This document shows, in pieces, positions 27,566-38,365 of a stretch of 64,000 nt of DNA. The notes under the pieces are model-generated. The model was not told where the DNA came from, made no database searches, and saw nothing but the letters and a program-made list of their open reading frames with translations. Every line of letters begins with the position of its first letter. Position 1 is the stretch's first letter. Position numbers and translations under genes: made by a program. The stretch is from Jiella pacifica (lineage in GTDB: Bacteria > Pseudomonadota > Alphaproteobacteria > Rhizobiales > Rhizobiaceae). The stretch lies in contig NZ_JAAAMG010000001.1 in the NCBI RefSeq assembly GCF_010500815.1, forward strand, positions 62,001 to 126,000, written 5' to 3'.

Positions 27566-27886
27566 ATGTTTATCGCGATGAACCGCTTCAAGGTCCTGCC
27601 CGGCGCCGAGGCGGAATTCGAGTCCATGTGGCTGAACCGCGATTCGAAGCTGAAGGAGGTTCCGGGCTTCGTCGAGTTCCACATGCTAAAAGGGCCCGAA
27701 GGAGAGGGGCACCGGCTGTACTCCTCGCATACGGTGTGGGAGAGCGAAGAGGCCTTCGTCGCCTGGACGCGCTCGGAGGCTTTCCGTGCCGCTCACGGCA
27801 GCGCCGGCGGCACCCGTCCCCTCTATGACGGCCATCCGAACTTCGAAGGCTTCGAAGTGATCCAGACCATTGGTAAGGCCGCCTGA
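27566..27886 (+). CDS. IsdG/HmuQ-type heme-degrading monooxygenase (ABM fold)
   Basis: A 106-residue ferredoxin-like protein of the antibiotic-biosynthesis-monooxygenase superfamily. The residues N6, W67 and H77 fall at the positions of the Asn-Trp-His triad of IsdG-type heme oxygenases, and the N-terminus MFIAMNRFKV is typical of that group. I therefore propose heme degradation to release iron; a generic ABM oxidase is the alternative. AAGGAG before the ATG at 27566 is strong. apt follows 12 bases after the stop and is probably co-transcribed. A structured leader lies upstream. Confidence 0.82.
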   Translation: MFIAMNRFKVLPGAEAEFESMWLNRDSKLKEVPGFVEFHMLKGPEGEGHRLYSSHTVWESEEAFVAWTRSEAFRAAHGSAGGTRPLYDGHPNFEGFEVIQTIGKAA

Positions 27887-27898
27887 GCGCGAACCGAG

Positions 27899-28450
27899 AT
27901 GAACACCATGTCCGCATCGACGGTCGACTTCGTCGCCGCCATCCGAACGATCCCGGACTATCCCAAGCCCGGCATTATGTTTCGCGACATCACCACCCTG
28001 CTGGCGAGCCCGGAGACGTTCCGGGCCGCGGTGGATGCGATGGTCGCACCCTATAAGGACGAAGGCGTCGCGCTGGTGGCGGGCATCGAGGCCCGTGGCT
28101 TCATTCTCGGCGGTGCGCTGTCCCATCAGCTATCCGCCGGCTTCGTGCCGATCCGCAAGAAGGGCAAGCTGCCGCACGAGACGATCCGCGTCGCCTACAG
28201 CCTGGAATACGGGGTCGACGAGATGGAGATGCACCGCGATGCGGTGGCGCCGGGAACGCGGGTCCTGTTGACGGACGATCTGATCGCCACCGGCGGAACC
28301 GCCGAGGGCGCGGTCAAGCTGCTGCGTGAGCTCGGCGCCGAGATCGTCGGAGCATGTTTCGTCATCGACCTGCCGGAACTCGGCGGTCGCAAGCGGCTCG
28401 AAGATCTCGGCGTTTCCGTCAAGACCCTCGTCGCATTCGCGGGGCACTGA
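27899..28450 (+). CDS. apt: Adenine phosphoribosyltransferase
   Basis: Purine salvage enzyme converting adenine and PRPP to AMP; cytosolic, 183 residues. The PRPP-binding motif [17 protein letters not shown] is near residue 120, and typical segments are [16 protein letters not shown] and [16 protein letters not shown] second ATG at 27908 is an alternative start. It follows the heme monooxygenase gene closely; their joint control would be unusual. Confidence 0.95.
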   Translation: MNTMSASTVDFVAAIRTIPDYPKPGIMFRDITTLLASPETFRAAVDAMVAPYKDEGVALVAGIEARGFILGGALSHQLSAGFVPIRKKGKLPHETIRVAYSLEYGVDEMEMHRDAVAPGTRVLLTDDLIATGGTAEGAVKLLRELGAEIVGACFVIDLPELGGRKRLEDLGVSVKTLVAFAGH

Positions 28451-28488
28451 TCGGGTCCGGAGAGCCGCGGCCCTGGCGATGGCGGGCG

Positions 28489-29196
28489 TCAGGTGGCGCT
28501 GGTCGCTCCGTCCCGCTTGGCGATCGCCTCGAGGACCTGTGCCGCGCCGTCGTCGATGGCGCGGTGGATCGCCACGTGTGCCTCTTGCGGTTGTTTCGAC
28601 CTCAGGGCGTTCAACAAATCGTCGTAATTCTTGTGTTCGAACGTCGGTGGGCGTTCGCCAACGAAGAGATAGTTGAAACCCGGGCCTGCCATCAGCCACA
28701 GCATCTCGATCAAGCTGAGGAGAGTCGGCATGTTCGCGGCCCGATAGAGCACGAAGCGAAACTCCTTGTTGAGCCGAAGCGCCAGATGGGCATCATCCGT
28801 CGACCGCGCGGCAAGATATTGCTCGAGCAACGTCTCCATGCGCTCGATCTCGTCGGTGGATATTCGCTCGGCCGCCTTGGCCGCCGCCAGACCTTCCACC
28901 GACTTCCGCACCTCGGCGATCTCCGAATATTGCTCGCCGGTCAGCCGTGGCACACGGAACGACTGGGAGGGCTCGGCGGTGAGGACACCGGATGCTGCAA
29001 AGCGCACCAACGCCTCGCGCACCGGCGTGATGCTCATGCCCAGACTTCCGGCCAATTCGCGAGTCACCAACCGCGTTCCGGGCTGCAGCCGCCCCTCGAT
29101 CAGGGCCTGGCGTAGAACCTCCTCGACATGGCCGACCAGGCTCTTGCGCGGTGCTGCGGTCAGCGAGCTCAGTGCCCCTTCTGCTTCCTTCTTCAA
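28489..29196 (-). CDS. GntR-family regulator (FCD subfamily) of the peptide-type ABC operon
   Basis: A 235-residue regulator. The N-terminal winged helix (about 20-85) contains TRELAGSLGMSITPVREALV, and an all-helical FCD ligand domain covers 95-225. It is transcribed divergently from the ABC transporter operon beginning at 29332, so it is the likely local regulator, probably a repressor released by the transported substrate or a catabolite. Confidence 0.86.
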   Translation of the reverse strand: MKKEAEGALSSLTAAPRKSLVGHVEEVLRQALIEGRLQPGTRLVTRELAGSLGMSITPVREALVRFAASGVLTAEPSQSFRVPRLTGEQYSEIAEVRKSVEGLAAAKAAERISTDEIERMETLLEQYLAARSTDDAHLALRLNKEFRFVLYRAANMPTLLSLIEMLWLMAGPGFNYLFVGERPPTFEHKNYDDLLNALRSKQPQEAHVAIHRAIDDGAAQVLEAIAKRDGATSAT

Positions 29197-29251
29197 CCGC
29201 CTTGCCTCGTTTCTTGCGATCCGATCGGGCCGCGCAACGCGTACCCTGTTG

Positions 29252-29259
29252 GATATATC
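29252..29259. promoter_or_regulatory. Candidate GntR operator between the regulator and ABC operon
   Basis: GATATATC is a perfect 8-bp palindrome, near-symmetrical when extended to TGGATATATCATA, in the 135-base divergent spacer. It is the only AT-rich palindrome there, but short. Confidence 0.35.
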
Positions 29260-29331
29260 ATAGGACCTTGCCCTCCCGATCCGTCACGCTGTAACGTCCC
29301 CTCGCCAGCACCACTTGGAGATGCGTTCGCC

Positions 29332-30825
29332 ATGAAGCACATCAGAGTCCTCTTCCTGGCAGTTGCAGGGTTGTTGACCCCGTTATCCGCTGCCTCGGCC
29401 CAGGAGAGCGAAATCACCATTGGGCGCGCGGTTTCGACCACGGCGTTGGATCCAGGCTTCCTGCGCGAGGCAGCGACGATCGTCGACAACATCTTCGACA
29501 CGCTCGTGATGCGCGGCGAGGACATGAAGCTTGTGGCAGGACTCGCTGAGTCGTGGAAGCCATTGGACGACACCACTTGGGAGTTCAAGCTCCGTAAAGG
29601 CGTGAAATTCCACAACGGAGAGGACTTCGACGCCGAGGCTGTGAAGTTCACCATCGACCGGATCATCGACCCTGCGGCGAACGCGCCGACGCTTTCCTAC
29701 ATCCGTACCGTGTCGGGCGTCGAGGTCGTGGACCCGTATACGGTGCGTATCAAGACCGATGGTCCGGATCCGCTGCTGCCGACGCGGATGAGCCGCTACC
29801 CCACCTATGTCGTGCCGCCAAAATACGTGAAGGAGGTCGGCAACGACGAATTCGCCCGCAAGCCGGTCGGCACGGGGCCCTACGAGTTCGTCGAATTCGT
29901 CCCCGATCAGCACGTCGTCCTTCAGGCCAATGCCGACTATTGGCGTGGGACGCCCTCGATCGGCATGGTCACATGGCGGGCCATTCCCGACGGCACCGCC
30001 CGCGTCACGGCGCTTCTGACCGGCGAGGCCGATTTCATCGAGAGCGTCCCGGTCGACCTCGTGCCGATCATCGAACAGAGCCCCGACGCCGACCTCGTGC
30101 TCGTCAAGAATGGCGGTCTCACGGTCTATCTCGGCCTCGTGATGAAGGAGGCGCCGCTCGACGATCTGAAGGTGCGGCAGGCGCTCGACGCGGCGATCGA
30201 CCGGAAGAGCATCGTCGACAACATCCTGCGCGGCATGGCGACGGTGAAGGGCACGCAGGTCGGCCCAGCCGATTTCGGCTATCTCGACATTCCGCCGACA
30301 CCCTACGATCCCGCTAAGGCCAGGCAACTCCTGGCCGAGGCCGGCCATCCCGACGGCTTCTCCATCAAGATGCAGTCGACCCATCGCTACATGAAGGATT
30401 CGGAGGTCGCGCAGGCGATCGCCCAACAGTTCGGCGATGTCGGCGTCAAGGTCGAGCAGGAAGTTCTCGACTGGTCGGTCTATACCCAGGATGTGCCGCG
30501 CAAGGGCCCGATCTTCATGCTCGGCTGGGGATCCACCCAGACCCTCGATGCGGACGCCGCGGTCTACGCCATCATGCGCAGCGGCGAGCCTTATTCGACC
30601 GCCGACGTGCCCGAACTCGACTCGCTGCTCGACGAAAGCCGCAAGATCGTCGACCCCGAGGCACGAAAGAAGGTGCTCGAAGAGATCCAGAAGGTCGCCG
30701 CCGAAACCGTGCCGCTTCTGACCCTCTATCAGGAGGACGCGCTTTACGGCAAAGCCAAGGACGTCGAGTTCGCCGGCCGGCCGGACGCTCGTATCCCGGT
30801 CTACGACATCAAGCTGACCCGATAG
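29332..30825 (+). CDS. Peptide/opine-type ABC transporter, periplasmic binding protein
   Basis: SBP family 5 (DppA/OppA) receptor of 497 residues that binds a peptide, opine or related solute in the periplasm. A signal peptide ends ASA near residue 23. Family blocks are GLAESWKPLDDTTWEFKLR, then KGVKFHNGEDFDAEAVKF and VGTGPYEFVEF. The C-terminal part contains FMLGWGS, and PETVPLLTLY-like sequence. The start at 29332 has GGAG 11 bases upstream. It is first in an operon with two permeases, an M20 hydrolase, an OCD-family enzyme and a double ATPase. The ligand is unknown; the downstream enzymes suggest an amino-acid conjugate. Confidence 0.9.
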   Translation: MKHIRVLFLAVAGLLTPLSAASAQESEITIGRAVSTTALDPGFLREAATIVDNIFDTLVMRGEDMKLVAGLAESWKPLDDTTWEFKLRKGVKFHNGEDFDAEAVKFTIDRIIDPAANAPTLSYIRTVSGVEVVDPYTVRIKTDGPDPLLPTRMSRYPTYVVPPKYVKEVGNDEFARKPVGTGPYEFVEFVPDQHVVLQANADYWRGTPSIGMVTWRAIPDGTARVTALLTGEADFIESVPVDLVPIIEQSPDADLVLVKNGGLTVYLGLVMKEAPLDDLKVRQALDAAIDRKSIVDNILRGMATVKGTQVGPADFGYLDIPPTPYDPAKARQLLAEAGHPDGFSIKMQSTHRYMKDSEVAQAIAQQFGDVGVKVEQEVLDWSVYTQDVPRKGPIFMLGWGSTQTLDADAAVYAIMRSGEPYSTADVPELDSLLDESRKIVDPEARKKVLEEIQKVAAETVPLLTLYQEDALYGKAKDVEFAGRPDARIPVYDIKLTR

Positions 30826-30828
30826 GCG

Positions 30829-31668
30829 ATGACGCGGTTCTGGAGCGTTCGTCGCAACGCCGACGCCGTCCTCGCCGTGACGCTTCTCTCGGCCGTCGTT
30901 GCAATGTCCATCCTCGTCCCGCTGTTCTGGCCTCTCGACCCTGACCGGGGCGTCCTTTCCGCGACCTTCCGGCCGCCCATGTCGGTGGTGGACGGCCAGC
31001 TGCATCCGCTGGGCACCGATCAGCTCGGGCGCGACCTTCTCGCCCGGCTCGGCCTCGGAACGGCGATCTCGCTGGGCATCGTGCTCCTCGCCGCGGTGAT
31101 CTCGGTGGTCACCGGCACGTTTCTCGGCATGATTGCGGGCTATTTCGGCGGCTGGATCGACCTCGTCGTCATGCGCGCCGTCGACGTGCAACTGGCGATC
31201 CCGTTCATCCTTTTGATTCTGCTGATCGTCGCCGTGGTCGGACCGTCGATCGGAAACCTCGTCCTGGTGCTCGGCGTCACCGGCTGGGCGGTGTTCGCAA
31301 GGGTCGCGCGGGCGCGCACGCTCGAGGTGCGCGAGCTCGAATATGTCGAAGCCTGCCGCGCCATCGGCGTTTCCGATGCGGGGATCATCTTCCGCCACGT
31401 CCTGCCCAACATCGCCGGTCCGCAGACCGTGCTCCTGACGCTCGACCTGCCGCGGCTGATCATCCTCGAAGCCTCGGTCGGGTTCCTCGGCCTCGGCGTC
31501 CAGCCGCCCACGCCGACGCTCGGCAACCTCATCGGCGAGGGGCGATCCTTCATCCTCCTGGCGAACTGGCTCGTGCTCTATCCGGGCCTCGCGATCGGAG
31601 CGCTGGTCGTCGGCTGCAACCTTCTCGGCGACTGGCTGGTGCGCCAGGCCGACAAAAGGGCAGCATAG
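30829..31668 (+). CDS. Peptide-type ABC transporter permease, DppC-like
   Basis: Inner-membrane permease of 279 residues with an N-terminal OppC-type segment and five further helices. The inner-membrane permease signature is EYVEACRAIGVSDAGIIFRH near residue 170. HPLGTDQLGRDLLARLGLG near residue 60 is the DppC/OppC hallmark. It starts four bases after the binding protein gene. It precedes the DppB-like permease, the reverse of the common B-C order. Confidence 0.9.
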   Translation: MTRFWSVRRNADAVLAVTLLSAVVAMSILVPLFWPLDPDRGVLSATFRPPMSVVDGQLHPLGTDQLGRDLLARLGLGTAISLGIVLLAAVISVVTGTFLGMIAGYFGGWIDLVVMRAVDVQLAIPFILLILLIVAVVGPSIGNLVLVLGVTGWAVFARVARARTLEVRELEYVEACRAIGVSDAGIIFRHVLPNIAGPQTVLLTLDLPRLIILEASVGFLGLGVQPPTPTLGNLIGEGRSFILLANWLVLYPGLAIGALVVGCNLLGDWLVRQADKRAA

Positions 31669-31673
31669 ATCCT

Positions 31674-32594
31674 TTGAAAGCTCTGTTGTTCATCGCCGGA
31701 CGCGCGCTGCAGGGGCTCATCGTCATGGTCGGCGTCTCGCTGATCGTCTTCTTCGCCCTGTTCCTGACCGGCGATCCGGCGGCGGTGATGATGCCGCCGG
31801 AGGCGAGCCGCGCCGAGATCGAGGTCTTCCGCCACGCGATGGGCTACGACGATCCGATCCTCGTCCAGTATCTGCGCTTCGTCGGCGGCGTTCTGTCCGG
31901 CGAATTCGGCCGGTCGCTGCGCTTTCAGCGCCCGGCCATCGAGCTTCTGTTCGAGCGGCTGCCGGCGACGGCGCTTCTCGCCATGGCGGCGCTCCTGTGG
32001 AGTTCGCTGCTCGGCTTTCTGCTCGGCACGATCGCCGCCGTCCGGCAGAACAGCGCCATCGACTTCGTCATCCGGGTGATCTCGCTGCTCGGCCAAGCAA
32101 TCCCGGTGTTCTGGCTGGCGCTTCTCCTGATCATCGTCTTTTCGCTGAATCTGCGCTGGCTGCCGAGCGGCGGGATCGGCACGGCGCAGCAGCTCGTCCT
32201 GCCGTCGCTGGCGCTCGGCGCCTATTACTTCAGCGCGATCACCCGGCTGGTCAGGGCGAGCCTCATCGAGGTGCTCGGGGAAAACTACATCCGCACCGCA
32301 AGGGCGAAGGGCATTTCCAACTGGCGCATCGTCGTCCACCATGCCCTGCGCAATGCGCTGATCCCGGTGATCACCGTCCAGGGCATGTATTTCGCCTCGC
32401 TGCTCGGCGGCGCGCTGATCACCGAGATCATCTTCGCCTGGCCGGGGATCGGTCGGCTGGCGGTGGATTCGATCCAGACGAAGGATTTTCCGGTGGTCCA
32501 GGCCGTCGTCCTCTTCGCGGCCTTTACCTTCGTGGTGATGAACTTCCTCGTCGACGTCGCCTATGTCTTTCTCAATCCGAGGATCCGGCTGTGA
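31674..32594 (+). CDS. Peptide-type ABC transporter permease, DppB-like
   Basis: Inner-membrane permease of 306 residues with six helices. Recognised by GDPAAVMMP near residue 36, the ATPase-contact loop NYIRTARAKGISNWRIVVHH near residue 205 and the C-terminal VDVAYVFLNPRIRL typical of DppB. It begins with TTG at 31674, giving MKALLFIAGRAL. The stop overlaps the GTG start of the M20 gene (GTGA). Confidence 0.9.
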   Translation: MKALLFIAGRALQGLIVMVGVSLIVFFALFLTGDPAAVMMPPEASRAEIEVFRHAMGYDDPILVQYLRFVGGVLSGEFGRSLRFQRPAIELLFERLPATALLAMAALLWSSLLGFLLGTIAAVRQNSAIDFVIRVISLLGQAIPVFWLALLLIIVFSLNLRWLPSGGIGTAQQLVLPSLALGAYYFSAITRLVRASLIEVLGENYIRTARAKGISNWRIVVHHALRNALIPVITVQGMYFASLLGGALITEIIFAWPGIGRLAVDSIQTKDFPVVQAVVLFAAFTFVVMNFLVDVAYVFLNPRIRL

Positions 32595-33982
32595 CGGGTG
32601 CCCCGCAGGCTCTGGCGGATGAAGCCATGTCGGATCGAGGCCTGACGGAGCAGGCGCTGGAGCTGACCCGGGCGTGGTGCGCCATCCCCTCGGTCAAGGG
32701 GAACGCGGCGGGGATGAAGCGCCAGTCCGACGCCTTGACGGACTGGCTTCGGGCCGAACTCGGCGCCGAAATCGTCTCGGCGGCGTCCAGCCGAAGCAGG
32801 CCGCCGGTGATCCATGCGCGGCTCGATGTCGGTGCTGCGAACACCGTCATTCTCTACAACATGTACGACGTCATGCCTGCCGACGCCTCGGGCTGGCAGG
32901 TTCCGCCGTTCGAGGGCGGCATGGTCGATCTCGACGGTATCGGGCCGAGCTTCGTCGCGCGGGGGGCGGAGAACAACAAGGGCCCGCTCGCCGGCATGCT
33001 GGCGGTGGTGAAGGATCTCGCCGACCGGGATGCGCTTCCGGTCAATGTCGAGATCCTCCTCGAAGGCCAGGAGGAAAGCGGCAGCGGCGCGCTGCGCGAC
33101 TATCTGGCCGATCCCGAATGCCCCGTCCGCCCGGCGCTCGCCGGGCTGTTTCCCTCCTTCTGCGAATATGGCGGCGGGCCACCGCGGCTCTATCTCGGCT
33201 TTTCCGGCATCGCCAAGGGCCGCATCTGCGTCGCGGGCGGCGGCTGGGGCGGGCCGTCGGCGGCGATCCATTCGAGCAACGCCCCGTGGATTGCCAATCC
33301 GGCGAGCCGGCTCGTCGAAGCGCTGGCGCTCTTCGGGAGGCCGCCGACCGGCCGGCTCGGCGCGATCGAACTGGACGAGGAGGCGAGGGCGCTCGTCGTC
33401 GAGCTCGCCACGACCTTCGATCCGGAGGCCGAGCTGCGCTTCCGCAAGGCGGGTCGCTACGCGATCGACGGCGACGCCGCGGCACTGCTGACCCGTGTGC
33501 TGACGACGGCGTCGGCGACGATCTCCAGCCTTGCCACTGATCCGGCCGAGGGCGATGCGGTGATCCCGCGATCGGCCGAGGCGGGCTTCGATCTGCGCTG
33601 CCCGCCGGGTCTCGATCCGGCGACATTCGTCGAAGCCTACCGCCGCAGGCTGGCGGACGAGGGGCTCGACGGCCTCTTCCCGGAGGTCGCCGACGCCTAT
33701 CCGGGCCATCGCTTCGCCCGCAACTCGGCCGGCGTTTCAGCGCTGCTCGCCGCCTATGCGCAGACGTCCGGGACGCCGCAGCTCTGGCCCTGGGCGATCG
33801 GGGCGGCGCCGGCCTATGCCTTCGCGCCCCATGCCGGCTCGTTCCTCATCGGCGGTGCGGGGCGGGGCGGCAACGCCCATGGCGTCGACGAATTCCTCAC
33901 CCTCGAAGGTTATCCGCGCTTCCTGAAATCCGTCGCGCTTTGGCTTTGCTCCATGGGCCGGGCGGGAGACGAAGAGGCATGA
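32591..33982 (+). CDS. M20-family hydrolase with altered metal ligands
   Basis: A 463-residue cytosolic protein of the M20 (ArgE/DapE/carboxypeptidase) family, expected to cleave an amide or peptide bond in the imported solute. The GTG at 32591 overlaps the permease stop; an ATG at 32627 is an alternative. Motifs in order: ILYNMYDVMPAD (88-99), where the usual first zinc ligand His is M91 while D93 is kept; RGAENNKGP (124-132), where the bridging Asp is N128; EGQEESGSG (158-166) with the paired acidic residues E161 and E162; and C-terminal GNAHGVDEF with the last His. The substituted ligands leave metal binding and activity in doubt. The next gene is coupled by ATGA. Confidence 0.83.
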   Translation: MTGAPQALADEAMSDRGLTEQALELTRAWCAIPSVKGNAAGMKRQSDALTDWLRAELGAEIVSAASSRSRPPVIHARLDVGAANTVILYNMYDVMPADASGWQVPPFEGGMVDLDGIGPSFVARGAENNKGPLAGMLAVVKDLADRDALPVNVEILLEGQEESGSGALRDYLADPECPVRPALAGLFPSFCEYGGGPPRLYLGFSGIAKGRICVAGGGWGGPSAAIHSSNAPWIANPASRLVEALALFGRPPTGRLGAIELDEEARALVVELATTFDPEAELRFRKAGRYAIDGDAAALLTRVLTTASATISSLATDPAEGDAVIPRSAEAGFDLRCPPGLDPATFVEAYRRRLADEGLDGLFPEVADAYPGHRFARNSAGVSALLAAYAQTSGTPQLWPWAIGAAPAYAFAPHAGSFLIGGAGRGGNAHGVDEFLTLEGYPRFLKSVALWLCSMGRAGDEEA

Positions 33983-34965
33983 TCCAGATCCGCTATCTGT
34001 CGCGCGCCGACGTCCTTGCCGCAGGCGGCGCAGATTTCCGCCTGGCGGTCGAGGACGTGCGCGAGGCGACGCGGCTGCTGCGCTCTGGCAAAGCGTCGAT
34101 GGTCGCCGAAAGCGTTCTCCCCGTCAGCGGCGACGCCCGCGAAAACGCCTATGGCCTGCCGGCCTCGCTCGGCGGCGACATCGATGCCGCCGGGCTGAAA
34201 TGGGCGATGCATCGGGCAGCGCCCGTCGGCGATCTGCCGAGCATCACCAGCGCGACCTTCGTCAACCGGCTGAGCGACGGCCGGCCGCTCGGCCTCGTCG
34301 AGAGCGCGCTGCTCACCCGCATGCGGACGGCTGCCGTCACGGCGATCGCAATGGACATGCTGCCCAAGGGTACGATCCGGCGCGTCGCCGTGCTCGGCGC
34401 CGGCGCGCAGGCGAGGGCGCATGTGGAGATGATCCGGGCGCTGTTTCCCGAGGTTACCGAGATCCGGCTGTGGAACCGGACGACCGAGCGGCGCGATGTG
34501 CTGCTGACGGAACTGTCTGATGGCAACGGCCCGGCGCTGCTTGCCGCTGAAACAATCAAGGGGGCGATCGAGCCCGCCGACGTCGTCCTCTGCTGCACGA
34601 CTTCCCCCGAACCTCTCCTCGGCCCGGATGTCGTCCGTCCGGGCCGGCTGGTGGTCCAGATCGGCTACAACGAGGTGTCCTTCGAAGCGATCGTGGGGTT
34701 CGACCACGTCGTCGTCGACCTGTGGGGCGACTTCGCCGAGAGGAGCGCGAAGAGCCTGTTCCAGATGTATCGCGCCAAGCGGTTCGAACCGGGTCGGGTC
34801 TCCGCCGATCTCTCCCAACTCGTGGTCGACCGCTGGCGCCCGCCCGAAAAGTCCTCGATCTACTTTTCGAGCTTCGGGCTCAACCTGTTCGACATTGCGC
34901 TCGCCGCCCGTGTCTTGCGGCAGGCCGAGATGGAGGGGATCGGCGCCCTCCTGCCATTCGTTTGA
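33979..34965 (+). CDS. Ornithine cyclodeaminase / mu-crystallin family enzyme
   Basis: An NAD(P)-dependent enzyme of 328 residues in the OCD/mu-crystallin family. Members deaminate ornithine, reduce cyclic imines such as pyrroline-2-carboxylate, or make and break N-alkylated amino acids. The Rossmann motif is RVAVLGAGAQARAHVEM near residue 135. The substrate end includes RMRTAAVTAIAMDML (about 115-130). It is translationally coupled to the M20 gene and followed after 17 bases by the transporter ATPase, so it very likely acts on the imported compound or its hydrolysis product. Family members cannot be separated by sequence alone. Confidence 0.83.
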   Translation: MIQIRYLSRADVLAAGGADFRLAVEDVREATRLLRSGKASMVAESVLPVSGDARENAYGLPASLGGDIDAAGLKWAMHRAAPVGDLPSITSATFVNRLSDGRPLGLVESALLTRMRTAAVTAIAMDMLPKGTIRRVAVLGAGAQARAHVEMIRALFPEVTEIRLWNRTTERRDVLLTELSDGNGPALLAAETIKGAIEPADVVLCCTTSPEPLLGPDVVRPGRLVVQIGYNEVSFEAIVGFDHVVVDLWGDFAERSAKSLFQMYRAKRFEPGRVSADLSQLVVDRWRPPEKSSIYFSSFGLNLFDIALAARVLRQAEMEGIGALLPFV

Positions 34966-34982
34966 TTTCGGCAAGAGCGCCC

Positions 34983-36812
<1,830 letters not shown>

Positions 36813-36846
36813 GGCTTGGACGCGCGCATGGTCGCCCGTGGCCGGC

Positions 36847-37767
36847 TCAGCCGGCGAGGGCGCGCTTGCGCGGGACGTTGCGCAGATGGCTGGCAGTCTT
36901 GCCGCCGGGCAGCGCGGCAATCCGGTCGGCCGCCGCCAGCAGTCTCTCGCGGTCGATGCCGGTGGCGATGCCGCCCTCCTCGAAGGCGAAGTGCAGGTCT
37001 TCCGTGGCGGTGTTGCCCGTCGCCCCCGGCGCGAAGGGGCAGCCGCCGAGCCCGCCGGCCGCGCCTTCGATGATCGACACGCCGGCCGAGTGGGCGAACA
37101 AGGCGTTGGCGACGCCCATGCCGAAGGTGTCGTGACCGTGGAACGCCCAAACTGCATCCGCCGGCCCGTCCGCCATCACCGTCTCGAAGCGCCGCGCCAC
37201 GGTCAGGGGATCGGCCCGGCCGGTGGTGTCGCAGAGGGCGAATTCGGCCTTGGGAGCGATCGACAGCGCCTCGGCGAAGACGCGCCGGACGGCGTCGAGC
37301 GGCACAGCGCCGGTAAACGGGCAATCGAAGCTGGTGGCGAGGTCGACGCGCAGTCTCTCGCCTCCGTCGCCCATCTCCGCCACGATCGCCCGGAGCTGGT
37401 CGAGGGATTGAGCGACGGACTGGCGGACATTGTTGCGGTTGTGAGCTTCAGAGACCGAGACGACGAAGACGAGGTCGCGGTAGCCGCCCGCGAGCGCCAG
37501 CGAGGCGCCCTTGGCGTTCGGCACCAGCACCGACAGCCGGCAGCCTTCACGGCCTTTGAAATGGGCGGCGATCTCGGCCATGTCGGCCATCTGCGGTATT
37601 GCCTTGGGGCTGACGAAGGAGCCGAGCTCCATGCGCGTCACGCCGGCGTCGAGCAGCCTCTCGGCGATGGCGATCTTCTCCCCCGTCGGCAAGGGCGCGG
37701 CGATCGACTGGAAGCCGTCGCGCGGGGCGACCTCGAGCAGCGTGACCGAACCCGATCGGTGCGTCAT
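36847..37767 (-). CDS. HMG-CoA-lyase-family enzyme
   Basis: A 306-residue DRE-TIM barrel enzyme related to hydroxymethylglutaryl-CoA lyase, which cleaves 3-hydroxy-3-methylglutaryl-CoA to acetyl-CoA and acetoacetate. Catalytic features are present: R16-D17 in APRDGFQ, the metal histidines H210 and H212 in FHGHDTFG, and C243 in GGCPFAPGATGN, the HMGL loop. Citramalyl-CoA lyase activity is an alternative, as the family cleaves several 3-hydroxyacyl-CoAs. It is the last gene of the minus-strand operon from 41982, after a CoA-transferase and a TRAP importer, which fits cleavage of the CoA ester of the imported acid. Confidence 0.86.
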   Translation of the reverse strand: MTHRSGSVTLLEVAPRDGFQSIAAPLPTGEKIAIAERLLDAGVTRMELGSFVSPKAIPQMADMAEIAAHFKGREGCRLSVLVPNAKGASLALAGGYRDLVFVVSVSEAHNRNNVRQSVAQSLDQLRAIVAEMGDGGERLRVDLATSFDCPFTGAVPLDAVRRVFAEALSIAPKAEFALCDTTGRADPLTVARRFETVMADGPADAVWAFHGHDTFGMGVANALFAHSAGVSIIEGAAGGLGGCPFAPGATGNTATEDLHFAFEEGGIATGIDRERLLAAADRIAALPGGKTASHLRNVPRKRALAG

Positions 37768-37829
37768 GACATTGCTCCTTCATCGTTCTCGCCGGGGACC
37801 ATGCCGCCGTGACCACCGCCGTCGCCGGT

Positions 37830-38339
37830 TCAGACCTGATGGACGGTCTCGTCGCGCGGCTTCGTCGGCCGCAGGACGTTGAGCACGAACTGCAGCGCCA
37901 GCATCCCGAAGCCGATCGGCAGCATGGCATAGGGGATGAAGTAGGGTGTGCCGAAGGCGGAGGAGACGCGTTCTCCATAGGAGAACGCGTCCCGCGCCAT
38001 CAGGAAACCGCGCCATGTCAGGATGGCGCAGAAGCCGGCGCCGACGACGGCGACGACGATCCGCAGCGCCAGCCGGCCCTTCGGGCGCATGGCATCCGGC
38101 AGGAGGGTGATGCCGATGTGCTCGCCGCGCCGCTCGACGTCCGCCGCCGTCATCAGCGCCAGATAGACGATCAGGAACGAGTTGATCTCCAGGCTCCAGG
38201 ACGTCGGCGCGGCGAAGACGTAACGCATCAGCGCGTCATAGGTGACGGTGACCGCCATGAAGGCGAGGGCGAGGACGCCGCCGAACTGCAACAGCCTCGA
38301 GAGCCCATCGATGGCCCTGACGACCGGATTGCTCGTCAT
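37830..38339 (-). CDS. TRAP transporter small permease (DctQ-type)
   Basis: A 169-residue membrane protein with four helices, the small permease of a TRAP importer. The conserved WSLEINSFLIVYLALM lies near residue 48 and RGEHIGITLLPDAM near 70. AGAGGA-type ribosome bases precede the ATG at 38339. It lies 26 bases after dctP. The gene order is dctM-dctP-dctQ, with the large permease first. Confidence 0.88.
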   Translation of the reverse strand: MTSNPVVRAIDGLSRLLQFGGVLALAFMAVTVTYDALMRYVFAAPTSWSLEINSFLIVYLALMTAADVERRGEHIGITLLPDAMRPKGRLALRIVVAVVGAGFCAILTWRGFLMARDAFSYGERVSSAFGTPYFIPYAMLPIGFGMLALQFVLNVLRPTKPRDETVHQV

Positions 38340-38365
38340 TGCGTCCTCTCCCCGCATCATCCCGC

